From positions 20,345-84,344 of the forward strand of contig DBBY01000002.1 of NCBI GenBank assembly GCA_002292855.1: a stretch of DNA of 64,000 bases, in the 5' to 3' direction. Below the pieces are notes generated by a model, which was given only the letters and a program-made list of their open reading frames with translations, ran no database searches and had not been told where the DNA came from. Positions 8,694 to 17,795 of the stretch are shown piece by piece (the stretch's first letter is position 1; each line of letters begins with the position of its first letter). Source of the stretch: Flavobacteriales bacterium UBA972. GTDB lineage: Bacteria; Bacteroidota; Bacteroidia; Flavobacteriales; Schleiferiaceae. Position numbers and translations under genes: made by a program.

Positions 8694-10166
8694 ATGGCTG
8701 ATTTCACCAATAAGGTCCTCGGGGAATACCTCACCTACGACGACGTACTTCTCGTACCCGCATTTTCAGAAGTGCTCCCGCGTGAGGTGCGTCTTGAATC
8801 CCGATTTAGTCGAAACATTGAGCTTAAGGTTCCTGTGGTTTCTTCGGCAATGGACACGGTTACCGAGGCCGGAATGGCGATTGCCATGGCCCAAGAGGGC
8901 GGAATGGGGGTACTGCACAAGAATTTAACGGCAGAGCGGCAGGCAATGGAAGTTCGCAAGGTGAAGAGGGCGGAGTCCGGAATGATTTTAGACCCGGTGA
9001 CCCTTACCACGGGCGCTACCATTGGCGAGGCCAAAAGACTGATGTCGGAGTACCGAATCGGGGGCATACCGGTGGTGGATTCCGAGAAAAGACTTATTGG
9101 TATTATCACAAACCGCGACCTGCGCTTTGAGCACGACGACCTTAAGGGGGTGAGCGAGGTAATGACCTCTGAGGGCCTGATCACCGCTGCCGACAGCACT
9201 ACCATGGAGCAGGCCGAGGTGATTCTACAGCGCAGTAAAATTGAGAAGCTTCCGGTAGTTCGGGCAGACGGCACTCTGCTCGGCTTGATTACCTACCGCG
9301 ACATTAATAAGAAGCGGACCAAGCCCTTCAGCAACATTGACACCTTTGGTCGCCTCCGGGTTGCCGCGGCGGTTGGGGTTACTCCCGACGTACTAGACCG
9401 AGTCGCGGAACTCGTGGCTGCTAACGTCGATGCTATTGTGGTGGATACGGCCCATGGGCACACCCGCGGGGTGGTTGACACGCTGCAGGCTATTAAGAAG
9501 GCTTTTCCTCACCTTGATGTCGTGGTCGGCAACATTGCCACCGCAGAGGCTGCCAAGTATTTGGTTAAGGCCGGTGCGGATGCGGTTAAGGTCGGAATTG
9601 GGCCTGGTTCCATTTGTACTACGCGGATTATTGCAGGGGTCGGCGTTCCCCAGCTCAGCGCAGTAATGGCGGTTGCTCAGGCCCTAAAGGGTTCAGGAGT
9701 CCCGGTCATTGCAGACGGAGGAATTCGCTACACGGGAGACATCGTCAAGGCCATTGCGGCGGGTGCCGACAGCGTAATGCTGGGCTCCATGTTTGCAGGC
9801 ACCGAAGAAGCTCCTGGCGACACTATTATTTTAGACGGTCGGCGCTACAAAAGCTACCGGGGCATGGGCTCGCTGGAAGCCATGCAGGCGGGTTCCAAGG
9901 ACCGGTACTTTCAAGATGTCGAGGATGACGTTAAAAAATTGGTTCCTGAGGGAATCGTGGGACGCGTTCCATATAAAGGAAACGTCGGCGAGGTCATGTA
10001 CCAGTTTGTGGGCGGCCTGCGCGCTGGCATGGGTTATTGCGGAGCCAAAGACATTGAGGCCCTTCAGCGCGACGCCAAGTTTGTGCGCATCACCGCTGCC
10101 GGGGTGGCCGAGAGCCATCCGCACGACGTGACCATTACGGGAGAATCGCCCAACTACAGCCGGTAA
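8694..10166 (+). CDS. guaB: Inosine-5'-monophosphate dehydrogenase
   Basis: 490-aa cytosolic enzyme oxidising IMP to XMP with NAD+, the committed step to GMP. The (beta/alpha)8 barrel is interrupted by a CBS-domain pair (about residues 95-205), the usual regulatory insert. The catalytic cysteine is C308 in [10 protein letters not shown]; the phosphate-binding [14 protein letters not shown] and the active-site flap region [12 protein letters not shown] are intact. Full length for the family. Single gene with its own promoter; convergent with the gene ending at 10171. Confidence 0.97.
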   Translation: MADFTNKVLGEYLTYDDVLLVPAFSEVLPREVRLESRFSRNIELKVPVVSSAMDTVTEAGMAIAMAQEGGMGVLHKNLTAERQAMEVRKVKRAESGMILDPVTLTTGATIGEAKRLMSEYRIGGIPVVDSEKRLIGIITNRDLRFEHDDLKGVSEVMTSEGLITAADSTTMEQAEVILQRSKIEKLPVVRADGTLLGLITYRDINKKRTKPFSNIDTFGRLRVAAAVGVTPDVLDRVAELVAANVDAIVVDTAHGHTRGVVDTLQAIKKAFPHLDVVVGNIATAEAAKYLVKAGADAVKVGIGPGSICTTRIIAGVGVPQLSAVMAVAQALKGSGVPVIADGGIRYTGDIVKAIAAGADSVMLGSMFAGTEEAPGDTIILDGRRYKSYRGMGSLEAMQAGSKDRYFQDVEDDVKKLVPEGIVGRVPYKGNVGEVMYQFVGGLRAGMGYCGAKDIEALQRDAKFVRITAAGVAESHPHDVTITGESPNYSR

Positions 10167-10170
10167 ACAC

Positions 10171-10887
10171 CTAGGGCAAGGGCTTGCTCTGGCGCTCCTC
10201 AAACTCTTGGTGGCACTGAATTAGGCTGACCAAGAGTTCAAAGTCGGTGGCCGAGCGAATGGAGCTTTGGTTGTAGCGGCAAAAAAGAAGAACTTCTTCG
10301 ATGCGGGCTTCAGTAAGACCGGTCAGCTCAAAAAGTGCAGTGCGGTTTCGGCTCTCCGCGAGCTGGTTGCGGTATTGATCCGAGGTCAACAGCAGGGTGA
10401 GCTCGCGCATTTGGCGCGGACGGTTGCCGAATTGGTCGTACAAAAAGTCAACAGGATTTGCGAGGGTAGGTGCCTTGGCTTGCGGAATTTTGATGGCGCT
10501 TCCGCTGGGTCGTTCGGGCTCTTTGAGGTCAAGGTCTCGGGGCAAATTGCTGGTAAGCTTGTATGCGGTAACGGGTACTTCTTCGAGCAAGTAATTGCGC
10601 GGTGGCAGGGTAACCCTCACGGAGTCTGCATTGCGAGCCGCTTGGTAGCGGTAGCCATAGCCCGGACGGCTGAATACCAAGGTGTCGTTGGCTCGAGCTT
10701 CGATGCGAAAGCGCCCCGAGCGGTCGGTCATAATGCGTTCCTCAGACCGGGAGTTTACGATGACGACGTCTGGAATTCGTTCCGAAGTTTTTTCTTCAGA
10801 AACATATCCTTCAAAAACCACTCGCTGCTGCGCCAAAGTGGGATTTAGCGTCAGCAGAGACAGCAGGACAAGGAGAAAATTCCGCAC
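10171..10887 (-). CDS. Exported protein with carboxypeptidase-regulatory-like domain, function unknown
   Basis: 238 aa starting with GTG. Signal peptide about 1-19 (LLVLLSLLTLNPTLAQ). Residues about 22-85 look like a CarboxypepD_reg beta-sandwich (FEGYVSEEKTSERIPDVVIV ... DRSGRFRI ... DTLVFSRPGYGYR), a module common in Bacteroidota envelope proteins and TonB receptors. The rest is helical and charged, with no recognised domain; PVDFLYDQFGNRPRQMRELTLLL is distinctive. Likely periplasmic or outer-membrane associated. The box TACGTTTA, one mismatch from consensus, lies 6 nt before the GTG. Ends 5 bp from the guaB stop. Confidence 0.75.
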   Translation of the reverse strand: MRNFLLVLLSLLTLNPTLAQQRVVFEGYVSEEKTSERIPDVVIVNSRSEERIMTDRSGRFRIEARANDTLVFSRPGYGYRYQAARNADSVRVTLPPRNYLLEEVPVTAYKLTSNLPRDLDLKEPERPSGSAIKIPQAKAPTLANPVDFLYDQFGNRPRQMRELTLLLTSDQYRNQLAESRNRTALFELTGLTEARIEEVLLFCRYNQSSIRSATDFELLVSLIQCHQEFEERQSKPLP

Positions 10888-10963
10888 AGGCCCTAAACGT
10901 ACAACATTCGTGCCTCTCTTGGCAGGGAAATTCCCGATATTTGTCTTCTATTAGCACTAAATC

Positions 10964-12655
10964 ATGGCAGACGATAAAAAGGTAATTTTTTCAATGTCGG
11001 GGGTGAGTAAAATCCTTCCGAACAACAATAAGGCTATTCTAAAGGATATTTACCTTGGATTTTACTACGGGGCTAAAATTGGTATTATCGGCCTCAATGG
11101 TTCGGGTAAGTCAACGCTCTTGAAGATTATTGCGGGTCTAGAAAAGAGCTATCAGGGAGACGTGGTGTATTCCCCCGGCTATACCATCGGTTTTTTGGAG
11201 CAGGAGCCCCAACTCGACGAGACCAAGACCGTGATCGATCTGGTGAAAGAAGGCATGGCTGAGACCGTTGCGGTGCTCGAAGAGTACAATTCAATTAACG
11301 ACCAGTTTGGGCTTCCTGAGGTTTATGAAAATCCCGAGGTAATGGACAAGCTTATGGCCCGACAGTCTTTGCTTCAAGACAAGATTGACGCGAGCAATGC
11401 CTGGGAGCTGGATCAGGTTTTGGCCCGAGCCATGGATGCGCTCCAAGTGCCCGACGGCGACACGCCTATTTCGGTACTTTCGGGTGGAGAGCGACGCCGA
11501 GTAGCCCTGTGCCGCTTGCTGCTTCAGAATCCCGATATTCTCCTGCTGGACGAGCCCACCAACCACCTTGACGCGGAGTCTATTCTCTGGCTGGAGCACC
11601 ACCTGCAGCAGTACCAGGGGACTGTCATTGCCGTAACTCACGACCGCTACTTTCTGGATAATGTGGCCGAATGGATTCTTGAGCTCGATCGGGGCGAGGG
11701 AATTCCGTGGAAGGGAAACTACTCAAGCTGGCTCGACCAAAAAACCAAGCGGATGGTTCAGGAAGAGAAGCAGGTTAGCAAGCGCCGCAAGTCCTTGGAG
11801 CGTGAGTTAGAGTGGGTTCGCATGAATCCCAAAGGGCGCCAAGCCAAGAGCAAGGCGCGTCTTAACAGCTACGACAAGCTTATGAGCGAGGAGCAGAAAG
11901 ACAAGGAGCAGCGCCTTGAAATCTATATTCCTAATGGTCCGCGACTCGGAACTCAAGTTATTGATGCAAAGCATGTTAAAAAGGCTTTTGGAGATAAGCT
12001 TCTCTATGAGGACTTGAATTTTAACTTGCCTCCTGCGGGAATCGTAGGTATTGTTGGCCCGAACGGCGCGGGTAAGACAACCATTTTCAAGATGGTCATG
12101 GACCAGCTGAAGCCCGACGGCGGTGAGTTTAAGCTGGGCGAAACCGTCAAGATTAGCTACGTCGACCAAACGCACTCTAAGCTGCATGCAGAGAAGTCTA
12201 TTTTTGAGATTGTTGCCGACGGCCAAGAGCAGTTTGAACTGGGCGGACAACTGGTAAATTCAAGGTCCTACCTGTCGCGATTCAATTTTAGTGGAGCCGA
12301 CCAATCCAAGAAGGTCGGAATTCTGTCGGGAGGGGAGCGCAACCGCCTGCACCTTGCCATGGCCTTAAAAGAGGGCGGCAATGTGCTTCTTTTGGACGAA
12401 CCAACCAACGACCTAGACATCAATACGCTCCGAGCGCTCGAGGAAGGTCTTGATAATTTCGCGGGTTGTGCCGTAATTATTTCTCACGACCGTTGGTTTC
12501 TTGACCGGGTCTGTACGCACATTCTAGCCTTTGAGGGCGATTCAGAAGCCTACTACTTTGAGGGTTCCTTTAGCGACTATGAGGAGAACAAGAAAAAGCG
12601 ATTGGGCGGAGGTCTTGAACCCAAGAAGTTCCGATACAAAAAACTCGTGAAGTGA
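10964..12655 (+). CDS. ettA: ABC-F ATPase, energy-dependent translational throttle protein EttA
   Basis: 563-aa ABC-F protein without membrane segments. Two nucleotide-binding domains: Walker A GLNGSGKST (about residues 46-54) and GPNGAGKTT (second half); signatures LSGGERRR and LSGGERNR; Walker B ILLLDEPTNHLD and VLLLDEPTNDLD. The linker KRRKSLERELEWVRMNPKGR matches the EttA P-site tRNA interaction motif region. EttA binds the ribosomal E site and gates the first elongation steps by ATP level. Downstream hisS begins with a GTG overlapping this stop codon (GTGA), so the two translation genes are coupled. Confidence 0.95.
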   Translation: MADDKKVIFSMSGVSKILPNNNKAILKDIYLGFYYGAKIGIIGLNGSGKSTLLKIIAGLEKSYQGDVVYSPGYTIGFLEQEPQLDETKTVIDLVKEGMAETVAVLEEYNSINDQFGLPEVYENPEVMDKLMARQSLLQDKIDASNAWELDQVLARAMDALQVPDGDTPISVLSGGERRRVALCRLLLQNPDILLLDEPTNHLDAESILWLEHHLQQYQGTVIAVTHDRYFLDNVAEWILELDRGEGIPWKGNYSSWLDQKTKRMVQEEKQVSKRRKSLERELEWVRMNPKGRQAKSKARLNSYDKLMSEEQKDKEQRLEIYIPNGPRLGTQVIDAKHVKKAFGDKLLYEDLNFNLPPAGIVGIVGPNGAGKTTIFKMVMDQLKPDGGEFKLGETVKISYVDQTHSKLHAEKSIFEIVADGQEQFELGGQLVNSRSYLSRFNFSGADQSKKVGILSGGERNRLHLAMALKEGGNVLLLDEPTNDLDINTLRALEEGLDNFAGCAVIISHDRWFLDRVCTHILAFEGDSEAYYFEGSFSDYEENKKKRLGGGLEPKKFRYKKLVK

Positions 12656-13983
12656 GCCAAGTCCGTCCTGCCAAAGGAACCCGTGATTTTGCGGCTGCTG
12701 ACGTGATGCGGCGGCGCCATGTAATGTCGGTGCTGCAGGATGTATTTGAGCGTTATGGCTACGCTCCGCTAGAAACTCCGTCGTTTGAAAACCTGGAAAC
12801 CCTCATGGGTAAGTACGGCGACGAGGGAGATCGCTTGATTTTTAAGATTTTGCGATCGGGAGATTTTATGAAGTCGGTCGCCGACCCAACCCAGCCCAAG
12901 GCTTCGGAATTAGCTGACAAGGCATTGCGCTACGACCTTACGGTTCCCTTTGCGCGTTTTGTTGCCCAGAATGCGGGGCAGCTAGCCATGCCCTTTCGCC
13001 GCTACCAGATACAGCCGGTCTGGCGCGCCGACAATCCGCAAAAAGGCAGGTTTCGTGAGTTTTATCAGTGCGACGCCGACGTGGTTGGCAGCTCGAGCCT
13101 ATGGCATGAGGTAGAATTAGTGGCGATTTACCACCGGGTTTTTGCCGAGCTGGGCCTTGACGTGGTGGTGCGTCTGAATCACCGAGGCTTGCTTGCGGGA
13201 ATTGCAGAAGTTGCGGGCTTGGGCGATCGACTTACCGACTTTACCGTGGCCCTTGATAAGCTCGACAAAATTGGGGCAGAGGGAGTCCGCCTGGAATGGC
13301 GCGAACGCGGTTTCACGAAGCAGCAGTCTGCGGCTTTGGAGCCCGCACTGGAGCCAATGACCGATATGGCGGCAACGTTGAGCCGCATGGAGCGCTGGTT
13401 GGCGTCTTCAGAACAAGGTATGGCCGCCCTGGCGGACCTTCGCTGGCTTACCGAGCGCGTGGCATCCTTTGGGCCCTTGGCCTTGGACGTGACCCTGGCT
13501 CGAGGCTTAAACTACTACACGGGCTGCATTTTTGAGGTGCAAGCCAAGACGGTGGCCATGGGCAGCGTGGGCGGTGGCGGACGCTACGACAATTTGACGG
13601 GCATCTTTGGTGCTCCGGGCTTGAGCGGGGTAGGAATCAGCTTTGGTCTTGACCGAATTTTGCTTTGCCTCGAAGAGTTGGGGCTCCTCCCAGAACTCAG
13701 CGTTGGCCCACAGGTCTTAGTGTTTCAATTGGGCGACGAGGAAGCGGACTATGCCTTTAGGGTGGCCGAAGCCCTTCGCGCAGAAGGAATCCGCACCGTG
13801 CTCTACCCAGAAACAGCTAAGATTAAAAAGCAGTTTGACTACGCCGAAAGAATTGGTGCTCAGTTCGTGGTCATGGCGGGCGCTCAGGAAGAGCGGGCAC
13901 AGTTCATACAGGTCAAAAACCTAGGTACTGGAGTTCAGTCGGAACTGGCCCTCGACGGTTTGGGGTCCTTTGATTGGGTCTAG
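12652..13983 (+). CDS. hisS: Histidyl-tRNA synthetase
   Basis: 443-aa class II aminoacyl-tRNA synthetase charging tRNA-His. Visible motifs: N-terminal VRPAKGTRDF, motif 2 region RPV-WRADNPQKGRFREFYQ, the histidine-specific LARGLNYYTGCIFE, motif 3 GGGRYDNLTG and GVGISFGLDRI, and a C-terminal anticodon-binding domain (about 345-443). The start is GTG inside the ettA stop (GTGA overlap). The 3' end shares a CTAG with the convergent DUF2490 gene, both genes terminating in these four bases. Confidence 0.96.
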   Translation: MSQVRPAKGTRDFAAADVMRRRHVMSVLQDVFERYGYAPLETPSFENLETLMGKYGDEGDRLIFKILRSGDFMKSVADPTQPKASELADKALRYDLTVPFARFVAQNAGQLAMPFRRYQIQPVWRADNPQKGRFREFYQCDADVVGSSSLWHEVELVAIYHRVFAELGLDVVVRLNHRGLLAGIAEVAGLGDRLTDFTVALDKLDKIGAEGVRLEWRERGFTKQQSAALEPALEPMTDMAATLSRMERWLASSEQGMAALADLRWLTERVASFGPLALDVTLARGLNYYTGCIFEVQAKTVAMGSVGGGGRYDNLTGIFGAPGLSGVGISFGLDRILLCLEELGLLPELSVGPQVLVFQLGDEEADYAFRVAEALRAEGIRTVLYPETAKIKKQFDYAERIGAQFVVMAGAQEERAQFIQVKNLGTGVQSELALDGLGSFDWV

Positions 13984-14603
13984 AACTTGTACCGTAGGCC
14001 CAACCGGACGATGGCGAAATCGTCCTCGAGAATATCTAGTCCGAGGTAGTCCCGCTGCAGCGCGACCATTGCGGACCATCTTAAGTGCTTGCCTTGCTTT
14101 AGGTTAATCCCTGCGCTAAGGCGTGTACGGCGTAGGCTTGAAAAGGGGCTGAATTGCTCGAACCACCACTCGGAACTTAGTTCAGGGGTCCAGATTCCAA
14201 GGCTTCGCTGGGCATAGATTCCGTAGCGCACGGAGGCGTTTCGGTTAAAGTGGTAGCGGATGCCTGCGTTCACGTCCGCTATTTTAAGGCCAGAAATTCT
14301 AGGCTTAAACGTTTTCTCGAGGGCAAGAGTGTGCCTTGGTTTGGTGCTTTGATTCAAGGGGGCCCTAAATTCATAGAAGTAGCTCCACCTCTTTTTGGCG
14401 TCGCGATTGATGCGCAGGTCGACAAACTCATTGAATTCCGTGCCTCGCCAGCGGTGCTCAAAGGATGCGGCGGCATCCCATTTCTTGCTCAAGGCTGCCT
14501 TAACCGTCGCAGAAGCCCATACCTGGGTTTGGCCCTCAGCACTTGGCACAAACCCCACAAAAAGGAGCAGGAGTACCAAAAAATTAAGCGGCCTAGATTC
14601 CAA
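13980..14603 (-). CDS. DUF2490-type outer-membrane beta-barrel protein
   Basis: About 207 aa, exported. A signal peptide (NFLVLLLLFVGFVPSAEGQ) precedes alternating beta strands with aromatic ends such as WSYFYEFRAPLNQS, AGIRYHFNRNASVRYGIYAQ and a final RLGLRYKF, the pattern of DUF2490 barrels. Function unknown. Start uncertain: TTG 14603 gives a compact signal peptide and overlaps the end of the upstream small gene; TTG 14636 would add 11 residues. No ATG is available. Its stop and the hisS stop overlap in CTAG. Confidence 0.75.
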   Translation of the reverse strand: MESRPLNFLVLLLLFVGFVPSAEGQTQVWASATVKAALSKKWDAAASFEHRWRGTEFNEFVDLRINRDAKKRWSYFYEFRAPLNQSTKPRHTLALEKTFKPRISGLKIADVNAGIRYHFNRNASVRYGIYAQRSLGIWTPELSSEWWFEQFSPFSSLRRTRLSAGINLKQGKHLRWSAMVALQRDYLGLDILEDDFAIVRLGLRYKF

Positions 14604-14865
14604 GGATCGTGGCGGCCAATAGGATGCTAAACACAATGTAGAGCAGGGGGCGAATCAATTTGTGCACAATGTCTTTCGCGAGGCGTTCGCCCCGAAAGGT
14701 GAGAATGGCTCGGCTCGCATCCAGCGGGTGAGGTGCAATTACTTTACGCAGGAGCATCTCCTGCAGGAGCAGAGTTTCGTTGATGGGAATGCCCCCTTTG
14801 GAGTTTTCGTAGCGGTAGAAAAGTCCGCGAAAGTAAAGCGCGATAATTCGCAGGTCCTGTTGCAT
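14593..14865 (-). CDS. Small tail-anchored membrane protein, unknown function
   Basis: 90 aa. The soluble N-terminal part (MQQDLRIIALYFRGLFYRYE ...) resembles the partner-binding part of a small regulator but matches no family I recognise. Residues about 70-90 (RPLLYIVFSILLAATILGI) form a single C-terminal membrane helix, so the protein is probably anchored in the inner membrane with its N-terminus in the cytoplasm. Overlaps the following DUF2490 gene, which suggests an operon. Confidence 0.65.
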   Translation of the reverse strand: MQQDLRIIALYFRGLFYRYENSKGGIPINETLLLQEMLLRKVIAPHPLDASRAILTFRGERLAKDIVHKLIRPLLYIVFSILLAATILGI

Positions 14866-14902
14866 GCCGCAATTTACTGCGCTGGCTGAGTTTTTATAGG
14901 CA

Positions 14903-16120
14903 CTAGGTCAACCAAGCCTGGCGAAAGGCTCGGTTGGCATCGTAGTCTTGGGCCTGCTTGACCGTGTTGAATCGCCGAACAGGGCGGGGGTCGTTGCCCA
15001 CGCCGGCCAAATAGGCCCAATTGGCCCAGTTGCTTGCCGGGTCGTAGTCCAGCAGTTGCGACTCGAAGTATGCAGCACCGTAGCGCCAATCGATGCCAAG
15101 GTCGTGAATCAGGTAGGACGCTAAATTCTGCCGAGCACGGTTGCTGCTGTAGCCCGTTTCTGCGAGTTCGCGCATGCCGGCGTTGACGAAATCGTCGCCG
15201 GTTTGTCCGTCGACCCACCGTTGAAAGGCTCGGGCGTTGAATCCGGCTCGGGGCGCTTGTTCTCGGAATCCCTTTTTATGAAAAAGTCGTCTGCCTGCGC
15301 GGTAGGCGACCCACTGAAAGTACTCCCGCCAAAGGAGTTCCACGCGGATCCATTCCACCTCGGGGCTGCCTCCGAGCGTCTCCTCGAGATTCAGGCAAGC
15401 CTGCCAAATGCGGCGCGGACTCAGTGCGCCCGATGCCAGCCAAGGCGAGAACTTGGTGGAATATTCCGTACCAAGAAGGCCGTTGCGGCGCGTTTTGTAG
15501 GCTGCGGCTCCCTCGGGATTGCGCAGGTAGGCTTCAAGGCGGGCTAATGCGGAGGCTTCGCCCGGTTCAAAGGGAAAGGCTTGGCTGGTTGAAGTAGGTG
15601 ATGCACCGTGGGGATCTACTTGTAAGGGCGGCAATTCAAAGCGGAGGTTCTCGCGCTCTACTTTGTGCCTAAAGGGGGTAAAAACCTCGGGCAAGCGGTT
15701 AATTCCGCCCGGAATGGCCTCGGGTTCAAGAATACTGTGCGTCCAAAATCCATGAATCCGCTTCACTAAGGCGCGAAGTTGGGCTTCGTCTTGGCGCTCC
15801 TCGTGGGCCACGGCGAAGCTGTAGGTGAGCGCGCTCAGTCGGTTGGTTCGCAGCCAATCGAGGGCGGAACCTTCGGTCTCTTCGAGTGCAATGCCGTGCT
15901 TTTGAAGCTCGGCGCGCATCGTTTGAAGGTCTTTTTGCGTCCATTCAATGCGGCGGGCACTCATGCGCGGAATTCCGCCTATTCCGGCATCGAGGTGCAG
16001 GCGGTTCCAGGCAAAGAAAACCCGGAGCTCTTCGCCTGTTTTTGTCGCTTCTTGGAGGGCAAATTCCCAGCAAGAATTGTCGCTAAGGCGTCGGTCGTGA
16101 CGGATCCACCATGCAATCAT
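14903..16120 (-). CDS. DASH-type cryptochrome/photolyase
   Basis: 405-aa FAD flavoprotein of the cryptochrome/photolyase superfamily. N-terminal alpha/beta antenna domain (about 1-130, starting WWIRHDRRLSDN) and C-terminal helical FAD domain. FAD-domain motifs: TKFSPWLASGALSPRRIW, ELLWREYFQW, GYSSNRARQNLASYLIHDL and WRYGAAYFE. The end, AGVGNDPRPVRRFN-VKQAQDYD, is a DASH signature. DASH enzymes repair cyclobutane pyrimidine dimers, mainly in single-stranded DNA. The C-terminal disordered tail of some DASH proteins is absent. The ATG overlaps the FeS-BCP photolyase stop (ATGA), making it the last gene of the five-gene light/flavin operon. Confidence 0.92.
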   Translation of the reverse strand: MIAWWIRHDRRLSDNSCWEFALQEATKTGEELRVFFAWNRLHLDAGIGGIPRMSARRIEWTQKDLQTMRAELQKHGIALEETEGSALDWLRTNRLSALTYSFAVAHEERQDEAQLRALVKRIHGFWTHSILEPEAIPGGINRLPEVFTPFRHKVERENLRFELPPLQVDPHGASPTSTSQAFPFEPGEASALARLEAYLRNPEGAAAYKTRRNGLLGTEYSTKFSPWLASGALSPRRIWQACLNLEETLGGSPEVEWIRVELLWREYFQWVAYRAGRRLFHKKGFREQAPRAGFNARAFQRWVDGQTGDDFVNAGMRELAETGYSSNRARQNLASYLIHDLGIDWRYGAAYFESQLLDYDPASNWANWAYLAGVGNDPRPVRRFNTVKQAQDYDANRAFRQAWLT

Positions 16121-17640
16121 AACTCGTTTATTCTGTTAAGGTTAAATTCGGCTTGCTCCAGTAATGCTTCACGGTGATCGGGGTTCATCTTGTCCCAGGT
16201 TCGGTAGACCATTCCAATGCGGGGATTCCGCTCGAGCAGGTGCCGGTTTCGCTCGTGAAAATGCCAGTAAAGGGAGTTGAAGGGGCAGGCGTTATCGCCC
16301 ACTTTTTCGGTGACGGAATAGGCGCATTTTGCGCAGTGGTTGCCCTGCTTGTTGAGGTAGGATCCGCTGCTGACATAGGGCTTGGTCCCCACAATGCCGC
16401 CGTCGGCAAACTGGCTCATTCCGCGGGTATTGGGCAGCTCGACCCATTCCACCGCGTCGATGTAAATGCCGAGGTACCACGCGTCGAGTTTGCTGGGGTC
16501 GAGGCCCGCCAGCAGAGCGAAGTTGCCTATGACCATGAGGCGCTGAATGTGGTGGGCATAGGCCGTGCGCAGGCTTTGATCCACTGCGACGCTCAGGCAG
16601 CGCATCTTGGTTTTGCCTGTGAACATCCAGTCGGGCAGGGCTCGGTCGTGGTTAAAGAAGTTTAGGTTCTGGTATTCGGGCATTTTTGCCCAATAAATAC
16701 CGCGGATGTATTCGCGCCAACCCAAAATTTGGCGAATAAAGCCTTCGGCGGCGGCAAGGGGAACGCGCTGGGGGTCATGGCGATAGGCCTCTTCTGCTCG
16801 CTGAACTACCTCAAGCGGATTAAGCATTTTAGTATTGAGCGCAAAGGACAGCCTGCTGTGGAAGAGAAAGTCCTGGTCTTCGGCCAGTGAGTCCTGAAAC
16901 CGTCCAAAAAGCGGCAGTAGGTGCTCTATAAAATGGTCGAGGATGCTGAGTGCTTCGGTTCGGTCGGCGGGCCAGGGGAAGTCTTCTGCGCTGGCGTCTC
17001 CCCAACTTGGGATGCCATGGCGGTTGAGGCGTTCATCTAGGGCGCTCAGGTTGTGATGCGCCCGCCACTCGGCCGGGACGCTTTGCTTGGGGTCCCACTT
17101 GGACCGGTTGTCGGAATCGAAGTTCCACGCACCGCCTTCTGGCTGGCCTGCCGCGTTGAGGAGTACATTCCACTTTTGACGCATTACGCGGTAAAACGAT
17201 TCCATGAGGAAGGTCTTTTTGCCCGCAAACTGATTGGCTACCGTGCTTCGCTCGGTGAGAAAGTGCTCGCTTGGCACGCAGGTTCCAATGCCTTTCAGGG
17301 ACTCGCTCAGTCGCCATTCGTCGGGCTCCTGATACTCAATGTGTACCGTTTGACCTGTTTGTTCTATTTCGGCTCGGAGGGCTTCTAGGTTTGCCCGAAG
17401 GCTTCCTTGCTGGCGGGGATCGTCGAGGGTCCAATAGGCCACGCGATGGCCTTCGGACTCGAGGTTATGAGCAAGCCGCTGCATGCCGTGCAAGAAGGCG
17501 AGCATTTTTTGGCGGTGGTGGGGAGCGTAGCGCAGTTCTTCTTCGGATTCAAACAGGGCGTAGACGACGTCTTCGCGCGGGCTGTTAAACCATGAGTGCG
17601 TGGGGTTGAGCTGGTCTCCCAGGATGAGCCTTAGAATCAT
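16117..17640 (-). CDS. FeS-BCP family (PhrB-like, 6-4) photolyase
   Basis: 507-aa bacterial cryptochrome/photolyase with an iron-sulfur cluster. The N-terminus [12 protein letters not shown] is the family start. Four cysteines, C348, C436, C439 and C452, have the same spacing as the 4Fe-4S ligands of Agrobacterium PhrB (C350, C438, C441, C454); the surrounding [20 protein letters not shown] and [12 protein letters not shown] motifs are typical. Known family members repair (6-4) photoproducts using FAD and a lumazine antenna. The open frame extends to 17745, but ATG 17640 is the true start: homology begins there and it overlaps the TGA of the tiny DUF2256 gene as ATGA. The extra upstream codons are that gene read in another frame. 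Confidence 0.93.
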   Translation of the reverse strand: MILRLILGDQLNPTHSWFNSPREDVVYALFESEEELRYAPHHRQKMLAFLHGMQRLAHNLESEGHRVAYWTLDDPRQQGSLRANLEALRAEIEQTGQTVHIEYQEPDEWRLSESLKGIGTCVPSEHFLTERSTVANQFAGKKTFLMESFYRVMRQKWNVLLNAAGQPEGGAWNFDSDNRSKWDPKQSVPAEWRAHHNLSALDERLNRHGIPSWGDASAEDFPWPADRTEALSILDHFIEHLLPLFGRFQDSLAEDQDFLFHSRLSFALNTKMLNPLEVVQRAEEAYRHDPQRVPLAAAEGFIRQILGWREYIRGIYWAKMPEYQNLNFFNHDRALPDWMFTGKTKMRCLSVAVDQSLRTAYAHHIQRLMVIGNFALLAGLDPSKLDAWYLGIYIDAVEWVELPNTRGMSQFADGGIVGTKPYVSSGSYLNKQGNHCAKCAYSVTEKVGDNACPFNSLYWHFHERNRHLLERNPRIGMVYRTWDKMNPDHREALLEQAEFNLNRINEL

Positions 17641-17792
17641 GGGTTCGGCGTTTTTTTCACGTCCCCGCGGCAGCGGTCCGAGCAAAACTTGACCTGATCC
17701 CAGTCGCGTTCCCATTTTTTGCGCCAGGCAAAGGGTCGTCCGCATTGAATGCAGTCCTTTTGAGGCAGGTTGCTCTTGGCTACTCCGCGCAC
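17637..17792 (-). CDS. DUF2256 small zinc-ribbon protein
   Basis: 51-aa protein from GTG 17792 to TGA 17637. Cysteines C14, C17, C37 and C41 form a CxxC...CxxxC zinc knuckle around the family motif [20 protein letters not shown], which matches DUF2256. An in-frame TAA just upstream excludes a longer start. It begins 3 nt after the flavin reductase stop, and its stop overlaps the photolyase ATG (ATGA), so it is embedded in the operon. DUF2256 proteins are commonly found beside cryptochrome/photolyase genes (from memory); their function is unknown. Inference: an RNA/DNA-binding or protein-partner role for the photolyases. Confidence 0.85.
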   Translation of the reverse strand: MRGVAKSNLPQKDCIQCGRPFAWRKKWERDWDQVKFCSDRCRGDVKKTPNP

Positions 17793-17795
17793 GGT

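Noticed and set aside
16174..16665. 163-codon plus-strand open frame inside the photolyase
   Set aside because: Antisense shadow of the photolyase gene with no motif of its own.
17641..17745. 35-codon N-terminal extension of the FeS-BCP photolyase
   Set aside because: This stretch is the DUF2256 gene read in another frame; family homology starts at 17640.
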